A program made the position numbers and the translations under genes. A model generated the notes under the pieces. It was given only the letters and a program-made list of their open reading frames with translations, ran no database searches and had not been told where the DNA came from. From Pandoraea apista (GTDB lineage Bacteria > Pseudomonadota > Gammaproteobacteria > Burkholderiales > Burkholderiaceae), in assembly GCF_001465595.2 (NCBI RefSeq), contig NZ_CP013481.2:744001-808000 (forward strand): 64,000 bases of DNA, given 5' to 3'. Of the stretch, positions 8,723 through 17,951 are shown in pieces; within the stretch, counting starts at the first letter, position 1, and the number at the start of each line of letters is the position of its first letter.

Positions 8723-9685
8723 TTGATCAATGCCTTCGTCATCCATCATGGCCGCCTGCAACAGGTGACTTGTGATCACCCCAGCGACCTTGCCAGCGTC
8801 TCGCCGGTCTGGGTCGATTTACATAGCGAATCGGAAGAGGAGCGCCGCTGGGTAGAAGAGGCCTACGGTGTCAAGTTGCCGTCACGCGACGAGGTGACCG
8901 ACATTGAGGCATCGGCACGTTATTACGAAGACGATGGTGGCGTGCTCCACATCCGTACGGATTTCCTGCTCGACGACGAAGAACAGTCGCGCAACGTGCC
9001 GGTCGCGTTCGTGGTGCTCAAGGATTTGCTCATCTCCATTCACGACGAAGATCTGCCGGTGTTCCGGTTGGTGCGCATGCGTGCGCGCATTCGTCCGGGG
9101 TCGGTTCGCGACGCCATGGACGTCTTGCTCGATCTCTATTCGACCGATGCCGAGTATTCGGCCGATTCGCTCGAAGGGGTATATGCCGCGCTTGAAGAGG
9201 TGAGCAAGCGGGTGCTGGGCAAGAACCTGACCGATGCGGACGCCGCCAAGGCGCTGGAGAGTATCGCCGCCGAGGAAGATCTGAACGGGCGGATTCGCCG
9301 GAACGTGATGGATACGCGCCGCGCGGTGTCGTTCCTCATGCGCGCCCGTATGCTCAAGGACGAGCAGTACCAGGAGGGCAAGCAGATCTTGCGCGATATC
9401 GAGTCGCTCGATAACCACACGGCGTATCTGTTCGACAAGATCAACTTTCTGATGGATGCCACGATTGGCTTCATCAACATCAACCAGAACAAGATCATCA
9501 AGATCTTCTCGGTGGCGGCGGTCGCCTTCCTTCCGCCGACGTTGATCGCCAGTATTTACGGCATGAATTTCCAAATGATGCCGGAGCTGCATTGGGAGGT
9601 CGGTTATCCGTTCGCCATCGGCCTGATGATCCTGTCGGCAATTGCGCCGTTCCTGTACTTCCGTCATCGCGGCTGGCTCGACTAA
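8723..9685 (+). CDS. corA: CorA magnesium/cobalt transporter
   Basis: A 320-residue CorA-family channel for Mg2+ (and Co2+/Ni2+). A long acidic cytoplasmic funnel precedes two C-terminal membrane helices; the first ends in the signature YGMNF (Gly280-Met281-Asn282) and the second is YPFAIGLMILSAIAPFLYF. The start is a TTG at 8723 preceded by GGAG at 8711-8714 with 8-base spacing; no nearer ATG gives a full-length N-terminus. The upstream 268-base divergent region holds no recognisable Mg2+ riboswitch to my reading. Confidence 0.93.
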   Translation: MINAFVIHHGRLQQVTCDHPSDLASVSPVWVDLHSESEEERRWVEEAYGVKLPSRDEVTDIEASARYYEDDGGVLHIRTDFLLDDEEQSRNVPVAFVVLKDLLISIHDEDLPVFRLVRMRARIRPGSVRDAMDVLLDLYSTDAEYSADSLEGVYAALEEVSKRVLGKNLTDADAAKALESIAAEEDLNGRIRRNVMDTRRAVSFLMRARMLKDEQYQEGKQILRDIESLDNHTAYLFDKINFLMDATIGFININQNKIIKIFSVAAVAFLPPTLIASIYGMNFQMMPELHWEVGYPFAIGLMILSAIAPFLYFRHRGWLD

Positions 9686-9832
9686 GCGTTGACGGCACGG
9701 CTTGGCGCTCGCGTTACCGGAGAAAGGGGGCGAATTCGCCAAGCGGGTAAAATAGCGGCCTTGCTGGATGAAACCAGTCTCGAATCACCCTCCGTCGGAT
9801 CACTGCCGCCGGAACCCCGTCGGAACCCCGTC

Positions 9833-10645
9833 ATGACATTCACCGAAGTTCTCAACGCCGCCTGGACGCGCAACAATTCGCTGCTTTGCGTGGGGCTGGA
9901 CCCCGAGCCGTCGCGCATTCCTGCGCACCTACAAGGTCAGCCAGACGCGATTTTCGAGTTTTGCCGCCGTATCGTGGACGCCACCGCTCCGTACGCGTGT
10001 GCATTCAAGCCGCAGATTGCCTATTTCGCCGCGCACCGCGCGGAAGACCAGCTTGAGCAGTTGATCGCGCATATCCACGCCGATCATCCGGGGCTGCCGG
10101 TGATTCTCGATGCCAAGCGCGGCGATATCGGCAGCACCGCCGAGCAGTACGCGCGTGAAGCCTTCGAGCGCTATCGTGCCGACGCGGTCACGGTGAATCC
10201 GTATATGGGTTTCGATTCGTTGGAGCCGTATCTCGCGCATACCGAAAAGGGCGTGATCGTGTTGTGCCGTACGTCGAACCCGGGTGGCAGCGATTTGCAG
10301 TTCCTCGATGTCGATGGCAAGCCGCTGTATCAAACGGTGGCGCGTCTGGCGGCGGGGCCGTGGAACACGAGCGGCCAGATCGGTCTGGTGGTCGGCGCTA
10401 CGTTCCCGGCGGAAATCGCGTCCGTACGCAGCATCGTTGGCGATATGCCGCTGCTGATTCCGGGGGTGGGAGCTCAGGGTGGCGACGTCGAGGCGACCGT
10501 CAAGGCGGGTCGTACCGCCAACGGTACCGGCATGATGATCAACTCGTCGCGCGCCATCATCTATGCGGGGCGCGACGAACAATTCGCCGAGGCTGCGGCA
10601 GTGGCTGCGCAGAAGACGCGCGACAGCATCAATGCTTATCGCTAA
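9833..10645 (+). CDS. pyrF: Orotidine 5'-phosphate decarboxylase (type 2)
   Basis: A 270-residue enzyme that decarboxylates OMP to UMP, the last step of de novo pyrimidine synthesis. The start [13 protein letters not shown] and the catalytic [15 protein letters not shown] (Lys95) define the longer type-2 PyrF group, distinct from the ~240-residue E. coli type. The reading frame stays open upstream from 9689, but the ATG at 9833 fits the conserved N-terminus. It is followed by an intrinsic terminator shared with the converging pncC unit. Confidence 0.94.
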   Translation: MTFTEVLNAAWTRNNSLLCVGLDPEPSRIPAHLQGQPDAIFEFCRRIVDATAPYACAFKPQIAYFAAHRAEDQLEQLIAHIHADHPGLPVILDAKRGDIGSTAEQYAREAFERYRADAVTVNPYMGFDSLEPYLAHTEKGVIVLCRTSNPGGSDLQFLDVDGKPLYQTVARLAAGPWNTSGQIGLVVGATFPAEIASVRSIVGDMPLLIPGVGAQGGDVEATVKAGRTANGTGMMINSSRAIIYAGRDEQFAEAAAVAAQKTRDSINAYR

Positions 10646-10728
10646 TTGGGTTGTCGTGCCGATGTGCGGAGCTTCGTCTTCGGCCTGGTAGTTGGCCAGC
10701 CGTTCAGCGGTCCCGGTCGTTCAGTCTT

Positions 10729-10748
10729 CGGTCACGTGGTGGTGACCG
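10729..10748. repeat. Small inverted repeat downstream of pyrF
   Basis: CGGTCAC at 10729-10735 pairs with GTGACCG at 10742-10748 around a 6-base loop. It lies between the pyrF stop and the strong terminator. Its function is unknown; it may be an mRNA 3' structure. Confidence 0.35.
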
Positions 10749-10785
10749 TTGCCAGGTTTGCTACCGGGTTGCGGGGATAGTGTTC

Positions 10786-10826
10786 AAAAAAAGCGCTTTG
10801 CGAGTCCATCGCAGGCGCTTTTTTTT
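10786..10826. terminator. Bidirectional terminator between pyrF and pncC
   Basis: An A run followed by GCGC and TGCGA pairs with TCGCA, GCGC and a run of eight T. The stem is symmetrical with A and T tracts on both sides, so it can end transcription of pyrF (plus) and of the thiL-pgpA-pncC unit (minus). Confidence 0.8.
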
Positions 10827-10918
10827 ACGGCGCCGGTCGGCGGCGTTTGAGCCGTGCTCGCGCCTTCGTGACTGTGCGCTTCGTTGAGAGAGTCGGGGGA
10901 GCCGGGTGAGTCAGACGG

Positions 10919-11422
10919 TTACGCGTCGGTGCGGTCGAGCAACTCGATCACGCCGCGCAGCGCGTATTGCGCCGCCTGACTGCGCACCTGCGTGCGATCG
11001 CCCTTGAAGTGTTTCGTCTCAACGATGGTTGTGACACGATTGGTCCATCCGAAACACACCATACCCACGGGCTTGTCGGGTGTGCCGCCACCGGGGCCGG
11101 CGACACCCGTGATCGACAGTGAAATCTGCGCTCGACTATTGAGCAGCGCGCCTTGCGCCATCGCTCGCGCCACGGGTTCGCTCACGGCACCGTGCTTTTC
11201 GATCAGTTCGGCAGGCACGCCGATCATCTCGGATTTGGCTTGATTCGAGTAGGTAACGAAGCCGCGCTCGAACCATTCGCTGCTGCCCGAAATGTCGGTA
11301 ATCGCTGCGGCAACAAGGCCGCCGGTGCATGACTCGGCGGTTGCCAGCATCAGTCGTTCTTCACGCAAACGATTGCCGACTTTTATTGACAGTTGAGTGA
11401 GAAGATTCTGTTCGGAGACCAC
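10919..11422 (-). CDS. pncC: Nicotinamide-nucleotide amidohydrolase PncC (CinA C-terminal domain only)
   Basis: A 167-residue stand-alone CinA C-terminal domain. The conserved TAESCTGGLVAA, RGFVTYSNQAK and GVAGPGGGTPDKPVG segments are present. Family knowledge: this domain deamidates nicotinamide mononucleotide to nicotinate mononucleotide, recycling NAD by-products. The N-terminal MoCF-like half of full CinA is absent, as in E. coli PncC. The start is a GTG at 11422. It lies 157 bases downstream of pgpA on the same strand, so it may be the last gene of the thiL-pgpA-pncC unit. Confidence 0.9.
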   Translation of the reverse strand: MVSEQNLLTQLSIKVGNRLREERLMLATAESCTGGLVAAAITDISGSSEWFERGFVTYSNQAKSEMIGVPAELIEKHGAVSEPVARAMAQGALLNSRAQISLSITGVAGPGGGTPDKPVGMVCFGWTNRVTTIVETKHFKGDRTQVRSQAAQYALRGVIELLDRTDA

Positions 11423-11579
11423 GGGACGACGCCTTCAAAAAGTCAATGCAACGAATACGTAACCAACATGGGCAAAGCACTTGCCGCGAACTCGTCGCGC
11501 GAAGACTGCCGCCTCATGGCGTCGCACGGTGATGCCCGAGCCGCACAAAGCCACAGTCACGCGGTGCCGGCAAGGCCGC

Positions 11580-12101
11580 TCAGATCGAGCGCCACAGCGC
11601 GATCACGAGCAGCGTGCAGAATGCGGCGACGAGATCGTCCAGCATGATGCCGAGGCCGCCCTTGACCGTTCGATCGAAATAACGGATGGGAGGCGGTTTG
11701 ACGGCATCGAAAAAGCGGAAAAGAACGAACGCCACCAGTTGCCCGCCGAAGCTTGCCGGGGTAATGAACAGCAGCACGATCCAAAACGCGACGATCTCAT
11801 CCCAGACGACCGCACTCGGGTCCTGCGTGCCGAGTTTGTGCGCCGTATAACTGCAAATCCAGACCCCGCCAACGAGGGAGGCGGCGATCAATACGCCCCA
11901 GCCGCTCACCGTCAGATACAGATTGAGCACCAGATACGACGCCCACCCGAAAAGCGTTCCCACCGTGCCCGGTGCGAATGACGACAGGCCTGTGCCGAAA
12001 CCTAGCGAAAACAGGTGCGCAGGGTGCGACAGCAGGAAACGCGAAGTCGGCCGGCGCGGGCCACTGCCCGGGTTGACGGTGGCCGTTTGATCAGTGCTCA
12101 T
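11580..12101 (-). CDS. pgpA: Phosphatidylglycerophosphatase A
   Basis: A 173-residue membrane phosphatase that removes phosphate from phosphatidylglycerophosphate to give phosphatidylglycerol. The opening GFGTGLSSFAPGTVGTL motif, the WDEIVAFW segment and several hydrophobic helices match PgpA. Its start overlaps the thiL stop by four bases (ATGA), indicating translational coupling; thiL-pgpA pairing is common in proteobacteria. Confidence 0.93.
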   Translation of the reverse strand: MSTDQTATVNPGSGPRRPTSRFLLSHPAHLFSLGFGTGLSSFAPGTVGTLFGWASYLVLNLYLTVSGWGVLIAASLVGGVWICSYTAHKLGTQDPSAVVWDEIVAFWIVLLFITPASFGGQLVAFVLFRFFDAVKPPPIRYFDRTVKGGLGIMLDDLVAAFCTLLVIALWRSI

Positions 12102-13099
12102 TGGAAATGGTCGAAACTTTTGAAATCGGCAACGACGGCCGCGCCGGTATTGTCATGGAGTTGCAGCATCGTTTGGCGCGCGTCGGGAACCGCTATTGTA
12201 CCGATACGCGTGACGCGTATCCCGAGTTCGTCGCCGATCGCCGCGATTCGATGCCGTTGCGCGCTGTCGGCACAGAAACACAGTTGATAGTCGTCTCCGC
12301 CCGCAAGCGTACATCGTCGTTGAACCGCAGGCGTTTGCGAGGAAAGCAGCGCGGATCGGGGTAGCGCATCGACATTGACCTGCGCACTCACGTTCGAACG
12401 CTCCAGAATGTGGCCGAGGTCGCCGAGCAATCCATCCGATATGTCGAGCGCTGCGCGTGCGACGCCTCGAAGCGCCAGACCGAGCGATATCTGAGGCTCC
12501 GGCCAGTCCATCGCGTGGCGCGCGAGCGCGAGATCGTCGGCTTGCAGCGACCATTCGCCGCGCAACGCCCCGAGCGCCAGGCGGGCATCGCCAAGGGTGC
12601 CGGAGACCCAGATGTCGTCGCCCGGTTGCGCCGCGCTGCGCCGCAGTGCCTGGGTGTCGGGCACGCTGCCGAATATCGTCACACAAAGATTGCGCGGACC
12701 GCGCGTGGTGTCGCCGCCAATTAGCGGGCACCCGTAGCGGTCGGCTAACGCGCTGAGACCTTGCGCGAAGGGGGCGAGCCAGGCGGGATCGCTATCGGGC
12801 AGGGCGAGGGCCAACGTGAAACCCATGGGCCGTGCGCCCATCGCCGCCAGATCCGAGAGATTGACCGCGAGCGTCTTGTGGCCGAGCGCGCACGGATCGA
12901 CGTCAGGGAAGAAATGACGGCCTTCAACGAGCATGTCGGTTGAAATTGCGATTTGCTCGCCGGCCGGCGGGCGCAGCAACGCGCAATCGTCACCGATGCC
13001 GAGCGTCACGTGCTCGCTCTGGCGCGTGGCATGGGCAAAGAAACGGTCGATCAGCGAGAACTCGGACAGCGGCGAAGTCGACGGGATGGTCGGGGTCAT
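12098..13099 (-). CDS. thiL: Thiamine-monophosphate kinase
   Basis: About 333 residues, cytoplasmic; phosphorylates thiamine monophosphate to thiamine pyrophosphate. Signature segments are EFSLIDRFF near the start, GDDCALL, the Mg-binding LIGGDTTRGP and LDISDGLLGDLGHI, and the terminal GGDDYQLCF. I chose the ATG at 13099; a TTG five codons upstream (13114) is possible and neither has a convincing Shine-Dalgarno. It is the first gene of the unit that continues into pgpA. I see no TPP riboswitch upstream. Confidence 0.93.
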   Translation of the reverse strand: MTPTIPSTSPLSEFSLIDRFFAHATRQSEHVTLGIGDDCALLRPPAGEQIAISTDMLVEGRHFFPDVDPCALGHKTLAVNLSDLAAMGARPMGFTLALALPDSDPAWLAPFAQGLSALADRYGCPLIGGDTTRGPRNLCVTIFGSVPDTQALRRSAAQPGDDIWVSGTLGDARLALGALRGEWSLQADDLALARHAMDWPEPQISLGLALRGVARAALDISDGLLGDLGHILERSNVSAQVNVDALPRSALLSSQTPAVQRRCTLAGGDDYQLCFCADSAQRHRIAAIGDELGIRVTRIGTIAVPDARQTMLQLHDNTGAAVVADFKSFDHFQ

Positions 13100-13528
13100 G
13101 AGCACGGTTGCCAACCTGGGCGGGTGCCTCGCGCTGCTGCGCGATTGCAGGACAACGTCAGGCGTCAGGCGGTAGGCAATGGGTCAATACGTCAGGGTAA
13201 AGAGCTGCGTAAATGCACAGCGCGAACCCCTATTCTAAGAGGCCGTCCCCGCTTTCCCAAGCAAACAAATGGCGCGCGTCGTGAAATCGGTTCATCTCTC
13301 ATCTCGCTCTCGGATAACACCTGGGCCGATTTTCATCCGTTTTCCGAAAATGCAGGCGATGGTGCAATGCAGCGTTGAATTTGCACGAGTTTCTGGTCAC
13401 TATCGAGAGAGAAATGCGGTAACGCCGGTGTGGCCCTTATCCGTTTTTTGCATAAATGGCGTGAATAAATAGGGCTACAATTCGCAGTGAAATTTTGATT
13501 CATTCTGTTCGTCCAAGAGCCTTTCCTC
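13100..13528. other. Divergent intergenic region thiL/maeB
   Basis: About 430 bases without a supportable gene. The half nearest maeB is clearly AT-richer than its surroundings. It contains a -10-like TACAAT at 13476-13481, but the best upstream TTGCAT (13448-13453) is 22 bases away, too far for a standard sigma-70 promoter. Small open frames here lack ribosome sites and family resemblance. Confidence 0.5.
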
Positions 13529-15832
13529 ATGCCCACGCCGATCGATCCGAAACTGCGCGAAGCTGCGCTCGAGTATCACGAATTCCCCACCCCCGGCAAA
13601 ATCGCCATCGCGCCGACCAAGCAGTTGCTCAACCAACGCGATCTCGCGCTGGCATACTCGCCGGGCGTTGCGGCCGCGTGTGAGGAAATCGTCATCGATC
13701 CGCTCAATGCGTCGCGCTACACGGCGCGTGGCAATCTGGTCGGTGTGATTTCGAACGGTACCGCCGTGCTCGGTCTGGGCGATATTGGCCCGCTGGCATC
13801 GAAACCGGTGATGGAAGGCAAGGGCGTGCTGTTCAAGAAGTTCGCCAATATCGACGTGTTCGATATCGAGATCGACGAGAAGGACCCCGAGAAGCTCGTC
13901 GAGATCATCGCGGCGCTGGAACCGACCTTCGGTGCGATCAACCTTGAGGACATCAAGGCGCCCGAGTGCTTCATCGTGGAGCGCAAGTTGCGCGAACGCA
14001 TGAAGATTCCGGTCTTCCACGACGATCAGCATGGCACCGCGATTGTGGTCGCCGCAGCACTGATTAACGGCCTGAAGGTCGTTGGCAAGGATCTGAAGTC
14101 GGTAAAGCTGGTCACGTCTGGCGCGGGCGCTGCCGCACTGGCTTGTCTGGACCTGCTGGTCGATATGGGGTTGCCCATCGAGAATGTCTGGGTGACGGAC
14201 CTGGCAGGTGTGGTGTATGAGGGCCGTACCGAACTGATGGACCCGGAGAAGATCCGTTTCTCCCAAAAGACCGATGCACGCAGCCTGGCAGAAGTGATCG
14301 GCGGTGCAGACGTGTTCCTCGGCTTGTCGGCCGCCGGCGTGCTCAAGCCGGAAATGGTCAAGACGATGGCGGACAAGCCGCTGATCTTCGCGTTGGCCAA
14401 CCCGAACCCGGAAATCACACCGGAGCTGGCGAAGGAAGTGCGCCCGGATTGCGTGATGGCCACGGGGCGCACCGATTATCCGAATCAAGTCAACAACGTA
14501 CTGTGCTTCCCGTTCATCTTCCGTGGCGCCATCGACGTGGGCGCAACCACGATCACGCGCTCGATGGAAATTGCCGCTGTGAACGCACTGGCGGAATTGG
14601 CGCGTCAGGAGCAGAGCGATATCGTCGCGTCGGCTTACGGTATCAAGAACCTGTCGTTCGGTCCGGAGTATCTGATTCCGAAGCCGTTCGATCCGCGTTT
14701 GCTGGTGAAGGTCGCCACAGCCGTGGCCGAAGCGGCAATGGCCGCGGGTGTCGCCACGCGGCCGCTCGCGGATGTGGACGCCTACTCGCAATCGTTGCAG
14801 CAGTTCGTGTATCACAGCGGTGGTTTGATGAAGCCGCTCTTCTCCGTGGCGCGCAGCGTGCCTGCCGACAAGAAGCGCATTGCGTTCGCCGAGGGGGAAG
14901 AAGAGCGCGTGCTGCGTGCTGTGCAGGTGCTGGTAGACGAGCGTGTGGCCACGCCTGTTCTCGTTGGGCGCCCGGCGGTGATCGAACACCGTATCGAGCA
15001 ATATGGACTGCGCCTGACACCGGGTGTCGATTTCACCGTCGTCAACCCTGAGCATGACGAGCGCTATCGCGATTACTGGGAGACATATCACCAGTTGACC
15101 AATCGCAAGGGCGTGACGGCATCGTATGCCCGTGTCGAAATGCGCCGCCGTACAACGCTGATTGCTGCCATGCTGGTGCGCAAGGGCGAGGCCGACGGCC
15201 TGATTTGCGGCACGGTCTCGACTCCGGGCCGTCATCTGCACTTCATCGATCGCGTGATCGGCAAGCGTGCGGGGGGGCATGTCTACGCCGCGATGAATGC
15301 GCTGATTCTGCCGAATCGTCAGATTTTCCTGGTCGATACGCATATCAATCAGGACCCGAGCGCCGAAGAACTCGCGGAGATCACTCTGATGGCGGCCGAC
15401 GAGATTCGCCGTTTCGGCATTCAGCCGAAGGTGGCGTTGCTCTCGCACTCGAACTTCGGCACGAGCGATGCGAATTGCGCCCGCAAGATGCGCGAAACAT
15501 TGGCGATTTTGCAGGAACGTGCGCCCGAACTGGAAGTCGACGGCGAAATGCACGGCGATTGCGCGCTCGACCCGGAACTGCGTGCGCGAATCATGCCGGA
15601 ATCGACGTTGACCGGTGCCGCCAACCTGCTCGTCATGCCTAACATCGACGCCGCCAACATTGCCTACAACCTGCTCAAGACGGCTGCGGGCAACAACGTT
15701 GCGATCGGCCCGATTCTGCTGGGCGCCGCGAAACCGGTACACATCCTGACCGAATCGGCCACGGTACGCCGCATCATCAACATGGCCGCGCTGGTGGTGG
15801 CCGATGCGGCAGCGCAGCAAGAGTTGCGCTGA
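13529..15832 (+). CDS. maeB: NADP-dependent malic enzyme with phosphotransacetylase-like C-terminus
   Basis: A 767-residue hybrid enzyme that oxidatively decarboxylates malate to pyruvate and CO2, giving NADPH. The malic-enzyme half (residues ~1-430) shows [11 protein letters not shown], the catalytic and metal region [10 protein letters not shown], a nucleotide-binding [13 protein letters not shown] segment and [10 protein letters not shown]. The C-terminal half (~440-767) is a phosphate acetyl/butyryltransferase-like domain ([28 protein letters not shown]), which in MaeB is regulatory and usually lacks transferase activity. Its length matches E. coli MaeB (759). A strong terminator follows. 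A long opposite-strand open frame covers the gene but is a shadow. Confidence 0.96.
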   Translation: MPTPIDPKLREAALEYHEFPTPGKIAIAPTKQLLNQRDLALAYSPGVAAACEEIVIDPLNASRYTARGNLVGVISNGTAVLGLGDIGPLASKPVMEGKGVLFKKFANIDVFDIEIDEKDPEKLVEIIAALEPTFGAINLEDIKAPECFIVERKLRERMKIPVFHDDQHGTAIVVAAALINGLKVVGKDLKSVKLVTSGAGAAALACLDLLVDMGLPIENVWVTDLAGVVYEGRTELMDPEKIRFSQKTDARSLAEVIGGADVFLGLSAAGVLKPEMVKTMADKPLIFALANPNPEITPELAKEVRPDCVMATGRTDYPNQVNNVLCFPFIFRGAIDVGATTITRSMEIAAVNALAELARQEQSDIVASAYGIKNLSFGPEYLIPKPFDPRLLVKVATAVAEAAMAAGVATRPLADVDAYSQSLQQFVYHSGGLMKPLFSVARSVPADKKRIAFAEGEEERVLRAVQVLVDERVATPVLVGRPAVIEHRIEQYGLRLTPGVDFTVVNPEHDERYRDYWETYHQLTNRKGVTASYARVEMRRRTTLIAAMLVRKGEADGLICGTVSTPGRHLHFIDRVIGKRAGGHVYAAMNALILPNRQIFLVDTHINQDPSAEELAEITLMAADEIRRFGIQPKVALLSHSNFGTSDANCARKMRETLAILQERAPELEVDGEMHGDCALDPELRARIMPESTLTGAANLLVMPNIDAANIAYNLLKTAAGNNVAIGPILLGAAKPVHILTESATVRRIINMAALVVADAAAQQELR

Positions 15833-15878
15833 TCTGACGCTTGGGCGAGGCGGTTCGCCGCTTTTCGCGACACGTTAA

Positions 15879-15923
15879 CGACAAAACGCCGCACCCGTTC
15901 GGGGCGGCGTTTTGTCGTTTTAG
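15879..15923 (+). terminator. Terminator of maeB
   Basis: A perfect 14-base stem (15879-15892 against 15904-15917; core AAAACGCCGC/GCGGCGTTTT) with an 11-base loop, followed by TTTTAG. It lies about 45 bases beyond the maeB stop. Confidence 0.82.
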
Positions 15924-16121
15924 CGACGCATTGTACCCATCGTATGTCGCCATGTGGGTACTTACTGTCGTTGAAACCTATGTATTTTCATGGATTTGTT
16001 GACTGGTTTGGTTGCAAAATGTAAGCCGACATTGATTCTCGTGAGCAATAGCGATAACCTTACGGCTTCACCCACCAGAACGAGTCCGCAGCGCAAAACG
16101 GCGCCGGGCGACAGGCTAGCT

Positions 16122-16523
16122 ATGACAATGGCACGTTGGCTTCATCGGGGCATCGTGGCGCTGACAGCGGCTGGTAGTGTTTTTCTGGCGGGCAATACCG
16201 TGGCGCGCGAAACCGCGCCATACGTCACGGATCAAACGGCAACGGTGTCCGTTGCCGAGTTGCCTCGCGAAGCGCAGCGCACGCTGACGCTGATTGCCCA
16301 GGGCGGGCCGTTCCCTTATGCCAAGGATGGCATTGTGTTCGGGAACTACGAAAAGCGCCTGCCCAAAAAGCCGCGCGGCTATTACCATGAATATACGGTG
16401 CCGACTCCCGGTGCCCGCAATAGGGGTGCCAGGCGCATCATCTGCGGCGGCGACCAACGTACAGTGGATCCGTGTTACTACACCCAAGATCACTACAACA
16501 GCTTTAGACGCATAAGGGAATGA
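16122..16523 (+). CDS. Secreted barnase-like guanyl-specific ribonuclease
   Basis: About 133 residues: a signal peptide (LHRGIVALTAAGSVFLAG, cleavage near Ala-Arg-Glu) and a mature domain of roughly 105 residues resembling bacterial N1/T1 ribonucleases. The three catalytic positions are recognisable: Glu90 (YYHEYTVPTPG), Arg105 (ARRIIC) and His124 (TQDHYNSF). These align with Glu73, Arg87 and His102 of barnase. Two Cys (ICGG and DPCY) could form a disulfide in the periplasm. I chose the ATG at 16122 because the signal peptide then follows at once and CAGG precedes it; the frame is open back to 15990. The next gene encodes a barstar-like inhibitor. Whether it is secreted as a toxin or used for RNA scavenging is unknown. 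Confidence 0.82.
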   Translation: MTMARWLHRGIVALTAAGSVFLAGNTVARETAPYVTDQTATVSVAELPREAQRTLTLIAQGGPFPYAKDGIVFGNYEKRLPKKPRGYYHEYTVPTPGARNRGARRIICGGDQRTVDPCYYTQDHYNSFRRIRE

Positions 16524-16530
16524 CAGCAGT

Positions 16531-17079
16531 ATGAGTGAGCCGGTTTTCGCACAGGAACGCGGGAAAGATCTTATGGCAGATCCATTCGGTGCGGGCGAGG
16601 GCAACTTGTTCAAGCAGGTGCTGGGCCTGCATGCTGTCGCGCGAGCCGGCCGCCGCCATACCTTATCGGAAGAGGGAGATATGAGTCTTTTCAAGACCGT
16701 CAGGCCGAATATCGTGCAGTCGATCCGCGCATTCCGCGTGCCGGAGCTGGCCGCAGAGGCCGAGCGACTCGGGCAGCACTTCCTTTACGCCAATTGTTCA
16801 ATGGCGCAGAGCAAGGCCGAGGTGCTGGAGACGATTGCCACGTCGTTCCTGTTCCCCAAGCATTTCGGGAAGAACTACGACGCGTTGCATGACTGCCTCA
16901 CCGACCTCGTGAGCCACTCGGGTCCGCAACCGGGATTCGTGGTGGTGCTGGAGGGGCTGCCGGTGGTGACAAAGTTCGACAAGGACGGCCGGGAGACCCT
17001 GCTTGACGTGTTCCGCGATGCTGCTGAGTTCTGGTCGGAACGTCGTGTGAGTTTCCGCGTTTTCTACTCATTTGCCTGA
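16531..17079 (+). CDS. Barstar-like ribonuclease inhibitor
   Basis: The C-terminal ~130 residues match the barstar family (GKNYDALHDCLTDL, then LPVVTKFDKDGRETLLDVF), which blocks the active site of barnase-type RNases in the cytoplasm. It begins 7 bases after the RNase stop, the expected inhibitor-enzyme pairing. Two starts are possible. The ATG at 16531 gives 182 residues with a polar 50-residue extension. The ATG at 16681 has a much better Shine-Dalgarno (GAGGGAG) and gives 132 residues. The extension ends in NLFKQVLGL, which resembles the SLFKTVRPN after the second start. A terminator follows. The family assignment is firm; the start is not. Confidence 0.85.
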   Translation: MSEPVFAQERGKDLMADPFGAGEGNLFKQVLGLHAVARAGRRHTLSEEGDMSLFKTVRPNIVQSIRAFRVPELAAEAERLGQHFLYANCSMAQSKAEVLETIATSFLFPKHFGKNYDALHDCLTDLVSHSGPQPGFVVVLEGLPVVTKFDKDGRETLLDVFRDAAEFWSERRVSFRVFYSFA

Positions 17080-17185
17080 TCGTTAGCGAAGTGACCTGCA
17101 ATGAATTTCCGCGAAATCACCGTGTGACGTCGTCAAATGAGCGCTCGATGTGATTCGATGCCGAGTCGGTCATCTCGGAGACAAG

Positions 17186-17213
17186 AAAAAGGTCCGCATC
17201 GCGGACCTTTTTC
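17186..17213. terminator. Bidirectional terminator between barstar and yidB genes
   Basis: AAAAAGGTCCGC (17186-17197) pairs with GCGGACCTTTTT (17201-17212) across three bases. A and T tracts on both sides let it serve the plus-strand RNase-inhibitor unit and the minus-strand YidB gene. Confidence 0.85.
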
Positions 17214-17260
17214 GTTTTTGGCAGGGCATTGACGGCGCGTCGCCTTACGCCCAGCGCACC

Positions 17261-17902
17261 TCAGCCAGCATGACCGCCGAGGAATTTCTGCGCAAGACTT
17301 GCCAGATCCAACTGGCCCTGCGGCAGGTCGCCGTTCGGTGTGAGGTGATTGACCACCTCCGGCAGAAGCGAGGACAACTGCTGCGCGGCTTCCTCCTGAC
17401 TGACGCCCGCACTATCGGCCAACTGTTGCAGATGGCCGCCCGGTCCCAGTGCCTGCGCGACCTGATCGGCCGAAACAGGCTGATTGCCGCCGGTGCCGAC
17501 CCAGGAACGCACGGCGTCGCCGAGGCCCCCATTTTCCAGCATTTGTGTCAGGCCGCCCAGGCCGCCAAGCGCACCCACTAAATCGCCGGGCGAGGTCGCC
17601 GGTACACCTGCTCCCGTCGGCTGCGAGGCCTGTGCACCGCCAAGCAAGCCTCCCAAAAGACCGCCGAGACCGCCGCCACCGCTGGCCGCGGCACCACCTC
17701 CCAGCATCCCGCCAAGGGCGCCGCCGAGCGAGCCGAGCAGGTCGCCGCCGCCCTGACCGCCTTGCGCCTGAGTGTTTCCGGAACGGCTGGCAATCATCGC
17801 CAGCAGGCCCATCAGCAGCAACATCTTGGTATTGCCGCCGCCACTGGTGCCACCGGCCTGGTTGCCGGACACGCCACCGAGAATGGAATCGAGGATACCC
17901 AT
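17261..17902 (-). CDS. YidB/DUF937 family protein, glycine-rich
   Basis: A 213-residue protein that starts MGILDSILGG. It contains a long Gly-rich, low-complexity region (residues ~45-100, repeated GGLLGG and GGMLGG units) and ends in a conserved domain with QLADSAGVSQEEAAQQLSSLLPEVVNHLTPNG. This C-terminal segment is typical of the YidB (DUF937) family, whose function is not known. There is no signal peptide, although a short hydrophobic stretch (KMLLLMGLLAMIA) lies near residue 30. It is followed by a shared terminator. The Gly-rich linker suggests flexibility or self-association, which is inference. Confidence 0.8.
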   Translation of the reverse strand: MGILDSILGGVSGNQAGGTSGGGNTKMLLLMGLLAMIASRSGNTQAQGGQGGGDLLGSLGGALGGMLGGGAAASGGGGLGGLLGGLLGGAQASQPTGAGVPATSPGDLVGALGGLGGLTQMLENGGLGDAVRSWVGTGGNQPVSADQVAQALGPGGHLQQLADSAGVSQEEAAQQLSSLLPEVVNHLTPNGDLPQGQLDLASLAQKFLGGHAG

Positions 17903-17951
17903 GAGGAATTACTCCTTAGGCTTGAGAAGCCGTTGTTCGAGTCATCTTTGC

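Noticed and set aside
9689..9832. Upstream extension of the pyrF frame (48 codons)
   Set aside because: The sequence is not conserved-looking; the core begins at the ATG at 9833.
13475..15820. 781-codon open frame on the minus strand opposite maeB
   Set aside because: It is the antisense shadow of a high-GC gene; the translation is His/Arg/Gln-rich without family features, while the plus-strand frame is a complete malic enzyme.
15990..16121. N-terminal extension of the barnase-like RNase frame
   Set aside because: It would bury the signal peptide; the ATG at 16122 puts it at the N-terminus.
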